This document shows positions 1 through 8,978 of a DNA stretch of 64,000 nucleotides, in pieces (position 1 is the stretch's first letter; each line of letters opens with the position of its first letter). Below the pieces are notes generated by a model that was not told where the DNA came from, searched no databases, and saw only the letters and a program-made list of their open reading frames with translations. Both the position numbers and the translations under genes were made by a program. The DNA is from Tahibacter amnicola (lineage in GTDB: Bacteria; Pseudomonadota; Gammaproteobacteria; Xanthomonadales; Rhodanobacteraceae): the NCBI RefSeq assembly GCF_025398735.1, contig NZ_CP104694.1, positions 4,801,465 through 4,865,464 of the forward strand, written 5' to 3'.

Positions 1-830
1 CCGCGCAGCACGCTCTCCACCGCCGCCTTCAACTCTTCGGCCGTGCTTTCGGTGCAGTAGCGGAAATTGAAGACCGCGTCGAGCGAACCGGGAACGACGT
101 TGTTCGCGCCGGTACCCGAGCCGATGTTGGACACCTGGAAGGAGGTCGGCGGGAATTCGCTGTTGCCCGAGTCCCAGCGTGTCGCTGCCAGCTGCGCCAG
201 GGCGGGCGCGAAGCGGTGGATCGGATTGTCGGCTTTCTCCGGATACGCCACGTGCCCCTGGACGCCATGGACGGTCAGGTAGCCCGAGAGCGAACCGCGG
301 CGGCCGACGCGGATCACGTCGCCGAGCTGCGCGGTCGACGAGGGCTCGCCGACGACACACCAGTGGATGGGCTGGCCGCGATCCCGGAACGTCTGCGCCA
401 CCCGGCGGATACCATCTTTCGCCGCACCTTCCTCATCGCTGGTGAGCAGCAGTGCGATGGTACCGGCGTGCTGCGGGTGCGCTGCCACGAACTGCTCCAG
501 GGCCAGCACCATCGCCGCGACAGAACCTTTCATGTCCGCGGCGCCGCGGCCGTAGAGCTTTCCGTCGCGAATCACGGGTACGAAGGGCTCGCTGGCCCAC
601 TGCGACGGCGGGCCGCTGGGCACGACATCCGTGTGTCCCAGGAAAGCCAGCACCGGCGCCCCGGTGCCATGCGTGACCCAGATGTTGTCCACTTCGCCAA
701 AACGCAGGTTTTCCACCTGGAAACCCGCCTGCGCCAGGCGCCCGCCGATCAGCTCCTGGCACCCGGCGTCATCCGGCGTCACGGAAGCCCGGCGGATCAG
801 TTCACTGGTTAATTCACGTATTGCTGACAT
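1..830 (-). CDS. dapE: Succinyl-diaminopimelate desuccinylase, partial (C-terminus beyond left edge)
   Basis: DapE hydrolyses N-succinyl-LL-diaminopimelate in the cytoplasmic succinylase route to lysine and meso-DAP. The reverse strand from an ATG at 830 reads [20 protein letters not shown] and stays open to the window edge, so about 276 of the usual 375-380 residues are visible. M20-family dimetal ligands can be seen: FLGHTDVVP (His66, Asp68), GAADMKG (Asp99) and SDEEG (Glu133/134). The [10 protein letters not shown] stretch is typical of DapE. It is the last visible gene of the map-glnD-dapD-yffB-like-dapE operon and begins 37 bases after the preceding stop. Function is near certain from motifs and context. 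Confidence 0.96.
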   Translation of the reverse strand, partial: MSAIRELTSELIRRASVTPDDAGCQELIGGRLAQAGFQVENLRFGEVDNIWVTHGTGAPVLAFLGHTDVVPSGPPSQWASEPFVPVIRDGKLYGRGAADMKGSVAAMVLALEQFVAAHPQHAGTIALLLTSDEEGAAKDGIRRVAQTFRDRGQPIHWCVVGEPSSTAQLGDVIRVGRRGSLSGYLTVHGVQGHVAYPEKADNPIHRFAPALAQLAATRWDSGNSEFPPTSFQVSNIGSGTGANNVVPGSLDAVFNFRYCTESTAEELKAAVESVLR

Positions 831-867
831 GATGTCCTGCCGCCGCTCCGGCGGGCTGCCCGGAAAG

Positions 868-1227
868 TTACGTCGCCTTGGCGACGAAACGCTGCGCGAA
901 TTGCTTGTCGTTGAAACCCACGCTCACTTCGCCCGCGTCCGTCACGACCACCGGCCGGCGCACCAGCGCCGGGTACTCCTTGATCAGAAGCGTCCACTCG
1001 GGTGCAGATGCCGGCGACTTGCGTGCTTCCGGCAGGCCGCGCCAGGTGGTGGAGGCCCGGTTCACCAGTTTCTCCCAGCCGCCAACGGCCATGGCCCACT
1101 GCTTGAGCGTCTCGGCCGGCACGCGGTGGTCGCGGTAATCGATGAACTCGTGCGCGAGCTGGTGGCGCGACAGCCAGTTGCGCGTCTTTTTACAGGTATC
1201 GCATTTTTCCAGACCGTAAACTTTCAC
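868..1227 (-). CDS. ArsC/Spx-family thioredoxin-fold protein (YffB-like)
   Basis: This small thioredoxin-fold protein has a CxxC-type motif near the start ([12 protein letters not shown]) and RPVVVTD near the C-terminus, the signature of the ArsC/Spx/YffB group. The frame is open to 1263, but I choose GTG 1227 ([12 protein letters not shown], 119 aa), because AGGAAG lies about six bases upstream and family members begin right at the first strand. It sits between dapD and dapE, as yffB sits beside dapE in many gammaproteobacteria. True arsenate reduction is not implied; YffB proteins are of uncertain function, possibly glutathione-dependent thiol reductases. The family call is firm, the activity is not. 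Confidence 0.88.
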   Translation of the reverse strand: MKVYGLEKCDTCKKTRNWLSRHQLAHEFIDYRDHRVPAETLKQWAMAVGGWEKLVNRASTTWRGLPEARKSPASAPEWTLLIKEYPALVRRPVVVTDAGEVSVGFNDKQFAQRFVAKAT

Positions 1228-1259
1228 GTGAGCTTCCTGGACTATCGGGGAGGCCGGCG

Positions 1260-2084
1260 TCAATCGCCGCGTAGCAGTTCATTGACCGAGGTCTTGCTGC
1301 GCGTCTTCTCGTCGACCTGCTTGACGATCACCGCGCAGTACAGGCTGTGGCTGCCGTCCTTGGCCGGCAGCGCCCCGGAAACCACGACACTGCCCGCCGG
1401 CACGCGGCCATAGCTGATCTCGCCCGATTCGCGGTGGAGGATGCGGGTGGACTGGCCGAGGAACACGCCCATGCCGATGACCGAGCCGCGCTCGACGACC
1501 ACGCCTTCGACCACTTCCGAACGCGCGCCGATGAAGCAGCCATCCTCGATGATGGTCGGGCCAGCCTGGAGCGGTTCCAGCACACCGCCGATACCGGCGC
1601 CGCCAGAAAGGTGTACCCCCTTGCCGATCTGCGCACACGATCCGACAGTGGCCCAGGTATCGACCATCGTGCCTTCGCCGACATAGGCACCGATATTGAC
1701 GAAGCTGGGCATCAGCACGACGTCGCGCCCGATATGGGCGCCGCGACGCACGACCGCGCCCGGAACCGCGCGCGCGCCAAGCTCACGGAAGGCCTTCTCG
1801 TCGAATCCTTCGAAGCGCAGCGGTACTTTGTCGTAGTACGGCGCCGGCTGCGCCGGCATCACCTGGTTGGCATTCAGGCGGAACGACAGCAGCACCGCCT
1901 TTTTCAACCACTGGTTCACCTGCCAGGTACCGTTGCCATTCGGCTCGGCCACCCGGCGCTCACCGGCTTCCAGCAGCGCCAGCGCGTGTTCCACCGCATC
2001 ACGGACCGCGGCCGGCGCACCGGCAGGGCTGAGTTCAGCGCGACTTTCCCAGGCCGCGTTGATCGCATTCTCAAGATCTTGCAT
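1260..2084 (-). CDS. dapD: 2,3,4,5-tetrahydropyridine-2,6-dicarboxylate N-succinyltransferase
   Basis: DapD transfers succinyl from succinyl-CoA to tetrahydrodipicolinate in the cytoplasm, two steps before DapE (encoded in the same operon). The product is 274 aa, the usual length. An N-terminal helical domain ([15 protein letters not shown]) is followed by a left-handed beta-helix made of hexapeptide repeats, with [20 protein letters not shown] and [16 protein letters not shown] as diagnostic stretches. The ATG lies inside the end of glnD (14-bp overlap), which indicates translational coupling. Identification is secure. Confidence 0.97.
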   Translation of the reverse strand: MQDLENAINAAWESRAELSPAGAPAAVRDAVEHALALLEAGERRVAEPNGNGTWQVNQWLKKAVLLSFRLNANQVMPAQPAPYYDKVPLRFEGFDEKAFRELGARAVPGAVVRRGAHIGRDVVLMPSFVNIGAYVGEGTMVDTWATVGSCAQIGKGVHLSGGAGIGGVLEPLQAGPTIIEDGCFIGARSEVVEGVVVERGSVIGMGVFLGQSTRILHRESGEISYGRVPAGSVVVSGALPAKDGSHSLYCAVIVKQVDEKTRSKTSVNELLRGD

Positions 2085-4767
2085 GAATCTCCTTTGTCAC
2101 GGTCGGCGCCGGCGGGGCGTTCAGGCGCGCCAGCAAGGCCTGCTGGAGTGCCTGCTCGCTGTCGCGGCTGAGCGGCCGGTTGTTCTGGTCAGTGATCTGG
2201 AAGAAGTCTTCCGCGCGCTCGCCGAAGGTGGCGATCCGCGCATCATGCACGCGCACGCGCCGTTCGCGGAAGACTTGCGCGACGACGGCGAGCAGGCCGG
2301 GCCGGTCCGAGCAGACCAGGGAAACCTGGGTCCGTTCGGCATTGGCCTCGCTACGAAACTCGATTCGCGCGGGAATATGGAAATGACGCAATGGGCGGGC
2401 CATCGAGCGCTTTGCCAGTTGCGGGCGATACGGGTTCTGGCGCAGGGCGCGCCGCAGCGTCTCGGCGACCAGCTCACTGCGTTCGCCGCGATCGATCGCC
2501 TCGCCACTTGCGTCGAGCACGAGGAACGTGTCAATGCTCATGCCCGAGCGGCTGCTCAGGATGCGCGCTTCCTGCACCGACAGATGCAGCCGGTCCAGCG
2601 CGGCGGTCACGGTGGCAAACAGGCCGTCGCGATCGTCGGCGTAAATGAAGATTTCGCTGCCGCCGCGCAATCCGTCCGCCTGGACCAGCACCAGCGGAAG
2701 ATCTTCCGCGGCGGCCATCACGATGGCGCGCGTCTGCCAGGCGATCTGCTCGGGTCGATAGCGCAGGAAGGCTTCTTCGGGGAAGTCGTTCCAGACTTCC
2801 GTCACCGGCTGCTGGTCAATCCCTTCGGCGGCCAGGATCTCCAGCGCCTGCGCCTGGCAATCGCGGCGCTGCTCATCCGCATGCGGCGGCCGTTCCAGAT
2901 CGCCACGCAGCACGTAGCGCGCCGCGACGTAGAGATCGGCCAGCAAGCGGTCTTTCCAGGAGTTCCACAATTTCGGACTGGTGCCGGCGATATCGGCACA
3001 GGTGAGCAGGTACAGCAGGTCCAGCCGGTCCCATTCGCCCACCTGCGCGGCAAACCGGTGCACCACGTCCGGATCGGTGATGTCCTGGCGCTGTGCGGTG
3101 ACGCTCATGAGCAGGTGCCAGCGCACCAGCCAGGCGACGATATCGATATCGCCGGGCGACAGGCCCAGGCGCGCGCAGAAGTCGCGCGCCTCGACCTCGC
3201 CCAGTTCCGAGTGATCGCCGCCGCGCCCCTTGGCGATGTCGTGGAACAGTGCAGCCAGCAGCAACAGTTCGGGCTTGGCCAGGCGGGAGAACAAATCGCT
3301 GGCCAGCGCAAATTCGCGACTGTGCTGCGGCTGCGCGAAACGCGCCACGATGCGCAGCACGCGCAGCGTATGCTCATCCACGGTATAGACGTGGAAAAGA
3401 TCATATTGCATGCGACCGACGACCTTGCCGAAGGCCGGCAGGTACTGCGCCAGCAGGCCGTGCCGGCTCATTCGCGCCAGTGCTTCGACCGCCGGCGCGC
3501 CGCGGCGCAACAGGCGCAGGAACGCCGCGTGGACAGCCGCATCTTCGCGCAGGCTTTCGCCGTGCAGCTCCAGCGCAGCCTGCAGCCGGCACTGCGCATG
3601 GGCACGCAGACCGCTCAGCTCCGGGTTGTCGACCAGCACGATGAACACGTCGATGAGGGCGGCCGGGCGCCGCTCGAAAAGATCCGGTTCGCGAATGTCG
3701 ACGCGATCGCCCATGGCCACGAAGCCGTCGCCAATCGGTTCGGCCTGCAGCAGCACCGGTTCTGCCAGGGCCTCGTCGCAGCGCTGCAGGAATGCGGCGT
3801 TGGTGCGCTCGAACACCATGGCCGCGCGATAGTAGGACTGCATGAACTGTTCGACGCCCAGGTTCTGGGCGTGCTCGTCGCGATAGCCCAGCCGACTGGC
3901 CAGCTCACGCTGGAAGTCGAACAGCAGGCGTTCTTCGGGACGCCCCGCCAGAAGGTGCAGCGCGTAGCGGGCGCGCCACAGCGTCGCCCGGGCCTCGCCA
4001 AGCGCAAGCCATTCGGACTTGCTCAACAGCCCTTTGCGGGCCAGCCCGCGCAGATCGCCGATGCCGAACAGGCGCCGGCCCAGCCAGCCAATCACGTGCA
4101 GGCTGCGCAGGCCGCCGGGACCATCCTTGAGGTTGGGTTCGAGGTTGTAGGCCGTGTCGTGGTAACGCGCATGGCGTACGGCCTGCTCTTCGCGCTTGGC
4201 CGCGAGGTACTTCGCCGGCGGCCATACTGCAGGATCGCCGAGCATGGCATCCCAGCCCTGGTCGAAGACGGCCGCGCCGGCGATGCGGCGCCCTTCCAGC
4301 AGACTCGTATAGACGCTCGCGTCGCTCGCCGCCAGCTCGCGGCACTGGGCCAACGTCCGCACCGCGTGGCCGGGCTTGAGTCCCAGGTCCCACAGGCAGG
4401 TGAAAAGGGTTTCCAGTGAGCGCGCCTGCGAGCCCTGCGGTACGGCATCGGTCAGAACCAGGAGATCGGTATCCGATCGCGGGAAGAGCTCGCCGCGCCC
4501 GAATCCGCCGACGGCAAACAGAGCCAGTGTTGCCGGTTCGCCGACGATGGCCGTCCAGACGTGGCGCAGCAGTTTTTCGATCGCCTGTGCGCGCGCCGGA
4601 ACGAGCTCATCCACGCTCGCGCCGTCACGGAAGGCATCCGCCAGCGCGCGATCGGTATCACCCAGCCACTGGCGCAACGCCAGCCGTGCCGACTCGGAAA
4701 TGCCCGATCGCGGTATCGCCGCGGGCAGCCGCGGCAGGGCGACCACCGGAGCGGTCGCGGTTTCCAT
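2071..4767 (-). CDS. glnD: [Protein-PII] uridylyltransferase / uridylyl-removing enzyme
   Basis: This bifunctional nitrogen sensor uridylylates PII (GlnB/GlnK) when glutamine is low and removes UMP when it is high. The 898-aa product has the full domain order: nucleotidyltransferase motif [15 protein letters not shown] at about 87-101, the HD hydrolase motif [14 protein letters not shown] near residue 506, and two C-terminal ACT domains starting near 702 ([11 protein letters not shown]) and 815 ([11 protein letters not shown]). It starts four bases after the map stop and overlaps dapD by 14 bp, so the three genes are probably co-translated. All key motifs are present. Confidence 0.97.
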   Translation of the reverse strand: METATAPVVALPRLPAAIPRSGISESARLALRQWLGDTDRALADAFRDGASVDELVPARAQAIEKLLRHVWTAIVGEPATLALFAVGGFGRGELFPRSDTDLLVLTDAVPQGSQARSLETLFTCLWDLGLKPGHAVRTLAQCRELAASDASVYTSLLEGRRIAGAAVFDQGWDAMLGDPAVWPPAKYLAAKREEQAVRHARYHDTAYNLEPNLKDGPGGLRSLHVIGWLGRRLFGIGDLRGLARKGLLSKSEWLALGEARATLWRARYALHLLAGRPEERLLFDFQRELASRLGYRDEHAQNLGVEQFMQSYYRAAMVFERTNAAFLQRCDEALAEPVLLQAEPIGDGFVAMGDRVDIREPDLFERRPAALIDVFIVLVDNPELSGLRAHAQCRLQAALELHGESLREDAAVHAAFLRLLRRGAPAVEALARMSRHGLLAQYLPAFGKVVGRMQYDLFHVYTVDEHTLRVLRIVARFAQPQHSREFALASDLFSRLAKPELLLLAALFHDIAKGRGGDHSELGEVEARDFCARLGLSPGDIDIVAWLVRWHLLMSVTAQRQDITDPDVVHRFAAQVGEWDRLDLLYLLTCADIAGTSPKLWNSWKDRLLADLYVAARYVLRGDLERPPHADEQRRDCQAQALEILAAEGIDQQPVTEVWNDFPEEAFLRYRPEQIAWQTRAIVMAAAEDLPLVLVQADGLRGGSEIFIYADDRDGLFATVTAALDRLHLSVQEARILSSRSGMSIDTFLVLDASGEAIDRGERSELVAETLRRALRQNPYRPQLAKRSMARPLRHFHIPARIEFRSEANAERTQVSLVCSDRPGLLAVVAQVFRERRVRVHDARIATFGERAEDFFQITDQNNRPLSRDSEQALQQALLARLNAPPAPTVTKEIHARS

Positions 4768-4771
4768 GGCT

Positions 4772-5539
4772 TCAGGCCGCCCTGGGCCAGGGCGTCAGGA
4801 TCTCGTAGCCGTCGTCGGTCACCGTGACAGTGTGTTCCCACTGGGCCGACAGGGAGTGATCCCGCGTCACGACTGTCCAGCCGTCCGGCATCAGGCGCGT
4901 GCCCGGCTTGCCGGCATTGATCATCGGCTCGACCGTGAAGCACATGCCCTTCTCCAGGCGCAGCCCGGTACCCGGCTTGCCGTAGTGAAGCACCTGCGGA
5001 TCTTCGTGGTAGACGCGGCCGATGCCGTGGCCGCAATACTCACGCACCACCGAGAAACCTGCGCCTTCGGCGTGCTTCTGGATCGCGTGCCCGATGTCCC
5101 CCAGAGTAGCGCCGGGCCGGACCTGGGCAATGCCCAGCATCATGGATTCGAACGCCACGGTGCACAGGCGCTGGGCCCGGACATCGGGCTTGCCCACGTA
5201 GTACATGCGGCTGGTATCGCCGTGGAAGCCGTCGCGGATGACGGTCACGTCAATATTGATGATGTCGCCATCCTTGAGGATCTTGCGCGCATCGGGAATG
5301 CCGTGACAGATCACGTGGTTGACCGACGTGCAGATCGTCTTCGGAAAGCCGCGGTAGCCCAGATTCGCCGGGATCGACTGCTGCACCTTGACGATGTGAT
5401 CGTGACAGATGCGGTCCAGCTCCTCGGTGCTGACGCCGGGCTTGACGTACTCCCCGATCATTTCGAGCACTTCCGCCGCCAGCGCGCCGGCAATCCGCAT
5501 TTTCTCGATATCAGCAGGGGTCTTGATCGTTACGGGCAT
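4772..5539 (-). CDS. map: Methionine aminopeptidase, type I
   Basis: Map removes the initiator methionine from nascent proteins. The 255-aa product has the compact type I length and all five metal ligands in their usual contexts: INIDVTV and GDTSRMY (two Asp), GHGIGRVYHEDPQV (His), FTVEPMINAG (Glu) and WEHTVTVT (Glu). The ATG is preceded by GAGGA five bases upstream. It is the first gene of the minus-strand operon. In many relatives map lies directly divergent from rpsB; here about 3.4 kb of ELW-repeat sequence separates them. Confidence 0.97.
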   Translation of the reverse strand: MPVTIKTPADIEKMRIAGALAAEVLEMIGEYVKPGVSTEELDRICHDHIVKVQQSIPANLGYRGFPKTICTSVNHVICHGIPDARKILKDGDIINIDVTVIRDGFHGDTSRMYYVGKPDVRAQRLCTVAFESMMLGIAQVRPGATLGDIGHAIQKHAEGAGFSVVREYCGHGIGRVYHEDPQVLHYGKPGTGLRLEKGMCFTVEPMINAGKPGTRLMPDGWTVVTRDHSLSAQWEHTVTVTDDGYEILTPWPRAA

Positions 5540-5570
5540 GTGTTCCTCAGGTTCGGCGAACCCTCTATCC

Positions 5571-5591
5571 GGAGGAAAAGTCTGACGGGAG
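5571..5591. repeat. Direct repeat copy A (21 bp)
   Basis: GAGGAAAAGTCTGACGGGAG (5572-5591) recurs at 5900-5919 with two changes in these 20 bases and a third at the preceding base (18 of 21 identical overall). The two copies bracket the recognisable ELW-repeat fragment. They may be a duplication scar or the two ends of one degenerated repeat unit. Confidence 0.55.
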
Positions 5592-5898
5592 TGGGGGCGG
5601 ATGGCAACCCGGCCGGGCCCTGGCCCGCCATGCCGCCCGAGGGCCGCATGGCAGACCGTGCATCGCGGGGCACGGGGGAGCCCGCCGTTCGGGACACCTG
5701 CCGCGTGCCGGCTGTCGTGCCGTCGCTGGCGGCCAGCCCACAGCGGGCGCCATCGCAGGCGTGGAAGAAGAGATCGCCGTGATAGAGCACGCTTGGAACC
5801 GGATTGTCATACTGGCTGGAGCGGAACGGGTCGAGCGGGAACGGGCCGGGCGCGGCGCCGTCGCAGCGCCACAGCGTCCCGTTCCAGCCGCTGCGGAC

Positions 5899-5919
5899 TG
5901 AGGAAAAGTCCGACTGGAG
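5899..5919. repeat. Direct repeat copy B (21 bp)
   Basis: This is the second copy of the 21-bp near-repeat seen at 5571-5591 (18 of 21 identical). Its right end merges into the hairpin at 5917-5947. Confidence 0.55.
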
Positions 5920-5947
5920 CGGAGGGGAGCAATCCTCCCCGCCGCTC
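5917..5947 (-). terminator. Terminator-like hairpin after the ELW-repeat gene
   Basis: Arms 5917-5929 and 5935-5947 pair over 13 bases with a single mismatch around a 5-base loop. The hairpin lies about 33 bases past the stop of the 877-aa ELW-repeat gene. There is no U-run directly after it on the minus strand (TTTT follows about 13 bases later), so intrinsic termination is uncertain. Confidence 0.45.
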
Positions 5948-5979
5948 TTTCAGCCAGACCGCATGCTATCCCTCGATGG

Positions 5980-8610
5980 CTAGTCGGCCTCGAAGCCGTT
6001 CCGGAAGATCATCTCGGGCACAGGCTCGACCTTCCAGAGTTCCCGCCCGTGGTAACCGTCGTCGGCCGTAAAGAATGCCGCCGAGTCGGTTTGTCCGATG
6101 AGTAGGGGCGACGAGCCAGAGGTACCGGGGTAGATGTCGCGTACCAACGTCGCGTTGTATGCATTTGCTGCGGTAACGCACAGCTCTTCGCCCGTTCGCT
6201 GGCTGTGGCACAGGAAAAGGACTGCGCCGTTTTCCAGCACGGCGGAATTGCCCGGTATTGCCTGGAAACCCGTCGGGAGCGTCACCCGATAGGATCCCTT
6301 GAAGGTGCCGTCAGTGAGCGTCAGGTTCTGTTCGCACGATTCCGAACAGGCAAATACGAGCGCCTTATTCGCGCCCGCTTCCGCAATCTTCGCGCCGGCC
6401 GTGGAAAACTGCTCCACCAGAACAGAACCGACCGCAGTGCCGTCGCTGGACCACAGCTGGCTTGTGGAGCCATGGGAAATGACAAACAGCACCTTGCCGC
6501 CCACCGTGGTCAACTGTCCTGTCGTTCCAGATGGAAATTCCAGGATGGTTCTCGTACCAGCGAGGCTACCGTCGGTCGACATGAAGTAGCACGGACCTGA
6601 CCCGCTACAGACAAGGAAAAAGAGGCGCCCGTTCAATACAGCGCTGGCCACTTGCTCCTGCTGCCACCAGTCAGCTTGCAGAGCGCTGATGCGGAAAGTC
6701 CCCGGCGCAGTGGCATCGCTACGCCATATGCCGGAATTGTCACCCACCCCGGCAAAAATTGCCGTCGCATTGACGCGGCCGATTTCGGTCAGCCGGTGAT
6801 AGTCGCCAAAACGGGGAAATATGACGACCGGCAGGTCCGTTCCACCCGACATGCCGCAAAGGTCAAACGCATAACTTTGCTGGCCACAACGAAACATTGC
6901 GTTGCCAGCGCCGGTGGCGTGCAGAACATGACGCGTTGCTGTCCCCTCCCACACCCGTCGTGCAGCCCCCAGCTGCCAGTCCGCGCGATAGATCCGAGAC
7001 AGATAGGACGAGTTCGTCTCAAACAGCACATCGTTACCATAGGGGACGACGCGGTCGATCCAGTCACCTTCGAACTGGGACCTGGCCAGTGGATAGGTAC
7101 CTGCCTCGGTACCGTCCGTGCGCCAAAGGTTCGCAGGAGCGAACGAGTTCGATGCATACGGATCGGTGGACTGCACGAACAGAAGCGAATCACCTCTGGC
7201 AGCCGCAATCGGCTCGCTCTCGAACAAGACCCCCGCTGCGGTCGAGGGCCAAACGTCATTCAACAACTGCGTCCCCGCGACAGTAAGGTCAGATTGGTAT
7301 ACCTCGACATCGGGGGTCGATTGATTTGGCACACGATGTTTGGCAGCCCCGATGAGCTTGCCGTTCAGCACCGTGCTGTTTCGCGGCAAGAACGGAAAGT
7401 CGCTGATGACTGGCTCGGACGACAGTGACTGCGGGTCGACACGCCACAATGTCGTGCCGAGGTGGTAATACACGTGGCTGCCGACAACGATCCCCTCCTC
7501 GCCGTGGTTCACCCACGCCGACCCGGTTTCATCCGGCAACACCCTGCGGGTACCCGCCGTCGTGCCGTCCGTAATGAACACGCCGGTCCTCAATATCGAG
7601 GCAGCCTGATATGGCGCGAAAAATGCCAGGCGGTTACCGACCGGAAGCATTCCGACGGTGTGGTGACCCAGGTTTAACGGGACGTCCATGACCGCGGTTG
7701 TCTGACCCCGTAGCGCATCAGCGAGTACCAGACGGAAACGCCCTTGAGCGCTCTCCGCCACGTAGACCTGGCCGCCAGCGTAAGCCAGGCCGCGCGCGCG
7801 GCCGTTCCCCGAATCCGCAATTTGCCGGCTGCCCGCAGCCGTTCCGTCGGTCTTCCACAGGACCCAGCCATTGCCGGCCGATGCCGCCACATAGCAGTGA
7901 TCGCCTGCCGACGCGACATGGACCATTTCAGGGTGGAAGTTCGCCATGAGTGCCAGATCGGTCTGGGCGACCTGCCCAGGATCGACCCTCGACAGGTGGA
8001 CGCTTCCGAACTCGTAGGTCACAGTGACAATGGCATCGCCAATCGGACACACACCGTGTTCGGTGAGGAAACTTGCGCCGGGGATCACATGCTTGACGGT
8101 CCCCTGCAGTGTGCCATCCGTTGAGTAGGCGGAGTTGCCCATCCGGACAAACACGTGGTTCTGCGTTGTCGCCAGCGGTGCCCGGACATACCAAGGGTCG
8201 CCCGCGGACGGCTCGCTTGTCAGTCGTGTCGCCGCGGTTCCATCGGGATTGACGGACCACATCTGCATGCCGTGTATGCCGTTGTTGGCGGCGACAATGA
8301 TCCGCCCGTTGGTCCCGCCGAATGGCACCGCGGATGACGAGGCGGGCCCGGCTGCGAAGTCGCGTACCAGCCGCAAGCCGGCAGGGCTGCCGTCCGTCGA
8401 GTACAACTCGGTGCCGGTTTCAGGCGTTGTCGCCACGAAGTAGGCGCGATCGCCAATGGAAATGAAATGGCCAGGATCGGAGCTGGCCACTCCGGGAGCT
8501 GTTTCAATGTCCTTGACGAGACTCGCACGCACGGGCGGCAATGCATCGCTCTCACTGACTGCACCCGCAGCCAGCGCTGTAGCAACAATCACTTTCAAAA
8601 TCATTGGCAT
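5980..8610 (-). CDS. Secreted ELWxxDGTxxGT-repeat protein with C-terminal IFRNGFE motif
   Basis: This protein of about 877 residues is built from roughly 14 degenerate repeats of the ELWxxDGTxxGTxxV type, for example LWKTDGTAAGSRQI, LWRTDGTEAGTYPL, IWRSDATAPGTFRI and LWSSDGTAVGSVLV, probably a beta-propeller-like or solenoid surface. I choose ATG 8610 (MPMILKVIVATALAAGAVSE), which gives a clean signal peptide and has AAGGGA about ten bases upstream; the frame remains open upstream to 8673. The end reads ELWKVEPVPEMIFRNGFEAD. The I-F-x-(N/D)-G-F-E tail recurs, as far as I recall, at the ends of exported proteins in this bacterial order and may be a sorting or anchoring signal. No catalytic residues are recognised. 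The gene separates map from rpsB. Confidence 0.85.
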   Translation of the reverse strand: MPMILKVIVATALAAGAVSESDALPPVRASLVKDIETAPGVASSDPGHFISIGDRAYFVATTPETGTELYSTDGSPAGLRLVRDFAAGPASSSAVPFGGTNGRIIVAANNGIHGMQMWSVNPDGTAATRLTSEPSAGDPWYVRAPLATTQNHVFVRMGNSAYSTDGTLQGTVKHVIPGASFLTEHGVCPIGDAIVTVTYEFGSVHLSRVDPGQVAQTDLALMANFHPEMVHVASAGDHCYVAASAGNGWVLWKTDGTAAGSRQIADSGNGRARGLAYAGGQVYVAESAQGRFRLVLADALRGQTTAVMDVPLNLGHHTVGMLPVGNRLAFFAPYQAASILRTGVFITDGTTAGTRRVLPDETGSAWVNHGEEGIVVGSHVYYHLGTTLWRVDPQSLSSEPVISDFPFLPRNSTVLNGKLIGAAKHRVPNQSTPDVEVYQSDLTVAGTQLLNDVWPSTAAGVLFESEPIAAARGDSLLFVQSTDPYASNSFAPANLWRTDGTEAGTYPLARSQFEGDWIDRVVPYGNDVLFETNSSYLSRIYRADWQLGAARRVWEGTATRHVLHATGAGNAMFRCGQQSYAFDLCGMSGGTDLPVVIFPRFGDYHRLTEIGRVNATAIFAGVGDNSGIWRSDATAPGTFRISALQADWWQQEQVASAVLNGRLFFLVCSGSGPCYFMSTDGSLAGTRTILEFPSGTTGQLTTVGGKVLFVISHGSTSQLWSSDGTAVGSVLVEQFSTAGAKIAEAGANKALVFACSESCEQNLTLTDGTFKGSYRVTLPTGFQAIPGNSAVLENGAVLFLCHSQRTGEELCVTAANAYNATLVRDIYPGTSGSSPLLIGQTDSAAFFTADDGYHGRELWKVEPVPEMIFRNGFEAD

Positions 8611-8743
8611 GCCAGATAGTCCCTTCTGAAGAATGCGGTAGCCTTCACCCACGCCGCCATCTCGCGGCACCAACCAGGGATCTGGCCGCGTTTGTCACTT
8701 GCTCGAAGGCTGCTGCCGGCTGAGGGATAGAGCACCCATCCCC

Positions 8744-8773
8744 TTGTCCCGCGCCACTGCAGCAGGCTAGAAT
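8744..8773 (+). promoter_or_regulatory. Predicted sigma-70 promoter of rpsB
   Basis: TTGTCC (8744-8749) and TAGAAT (8768-8773) are spaced by 18 bases. Transcription would start near 8780, giving a leader of about 200 nt before rpsB. Between 8611 and 8743 I see no convincing gene. Confidence 0.55.
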
Positions 8774-8779
8774 CTCATG

Positions 8780-8978
8780 GATTTGCCGCGCCGCCCATAG
8801 GGCCTGGCGGGCCGATCCAAGCCGGTTCCAAGGCCGGCACCACGGCAATCCTGCCGAATCCGCACACGCATCGTCACCGCTTCGGGGTGCTTCGCAAGAA
8901 GTCGAACGCGGGGGTGCGTGGAGGTCTCAACCCCGGGCGCATTACCGCTATGCCTGCGCCCACAATTGGAGCAATACC
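8780..8978 (+). promoter_or_regulatory. Structured rpsB 5' leader (candidate S2 autoregulatory / t44-type RNA)
   Basis: About 200 untranslated bases precede rpsB and contain several short hairpins, such as GCCGG/CCGGC at 8821-8838 and GGGGT/ACCCC around 8911-8934, followed by GGAG eight bases before the ATG. In E. coli the rpsB leader (t44 RNA) binds S2 and represses rpsB-tsf. Position and structure fit that role, but I cannot confirm the conserved t44 fold by eye. Confidence 0.4.

Larger units (their letters stand above)
5530..5947 (-). pseudogene. Decayed fragment of an ELWxxDGT-repeat protein
   Basis: The 440-bp gap between map and the ELW-repeat gene is not empty. The reverse strand is open from a stop at about 5948 to a stop at 5530 and, at about 5895-5690, encodes NGTLWRCDGAAPGP, then VLYHGDLFFHACDGARCGL, then AASDGTTAGTRQVS. 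These are two consecutive repeat units of the same type as in the neighbouring gene (compare its VLNGRLFFLVCSGSGPC and STDGSLAGTRTI). There is no plausible start or signal peptide, and the tail after TRQVS has no family features. I infer a leftover from a tandem duplication or an interrupted paralogue. The last part overlaps the presumed 5' region of map. Confidence 0.6.

Noticed and set aside
868-1227. Calling the ArsC-family protein an arsenate reductase
   Set aside because: Context (between dapD and dapE) and the CxxC form match YffB/Spx-like proteins; no ars genes are nearby.
1867-4419. 850-codon plus-strand frame opposite glnD
   Set aside because: Antisense shadow of a fully motif-supported glnD; Gln/Arg/His-rich translation without family features.
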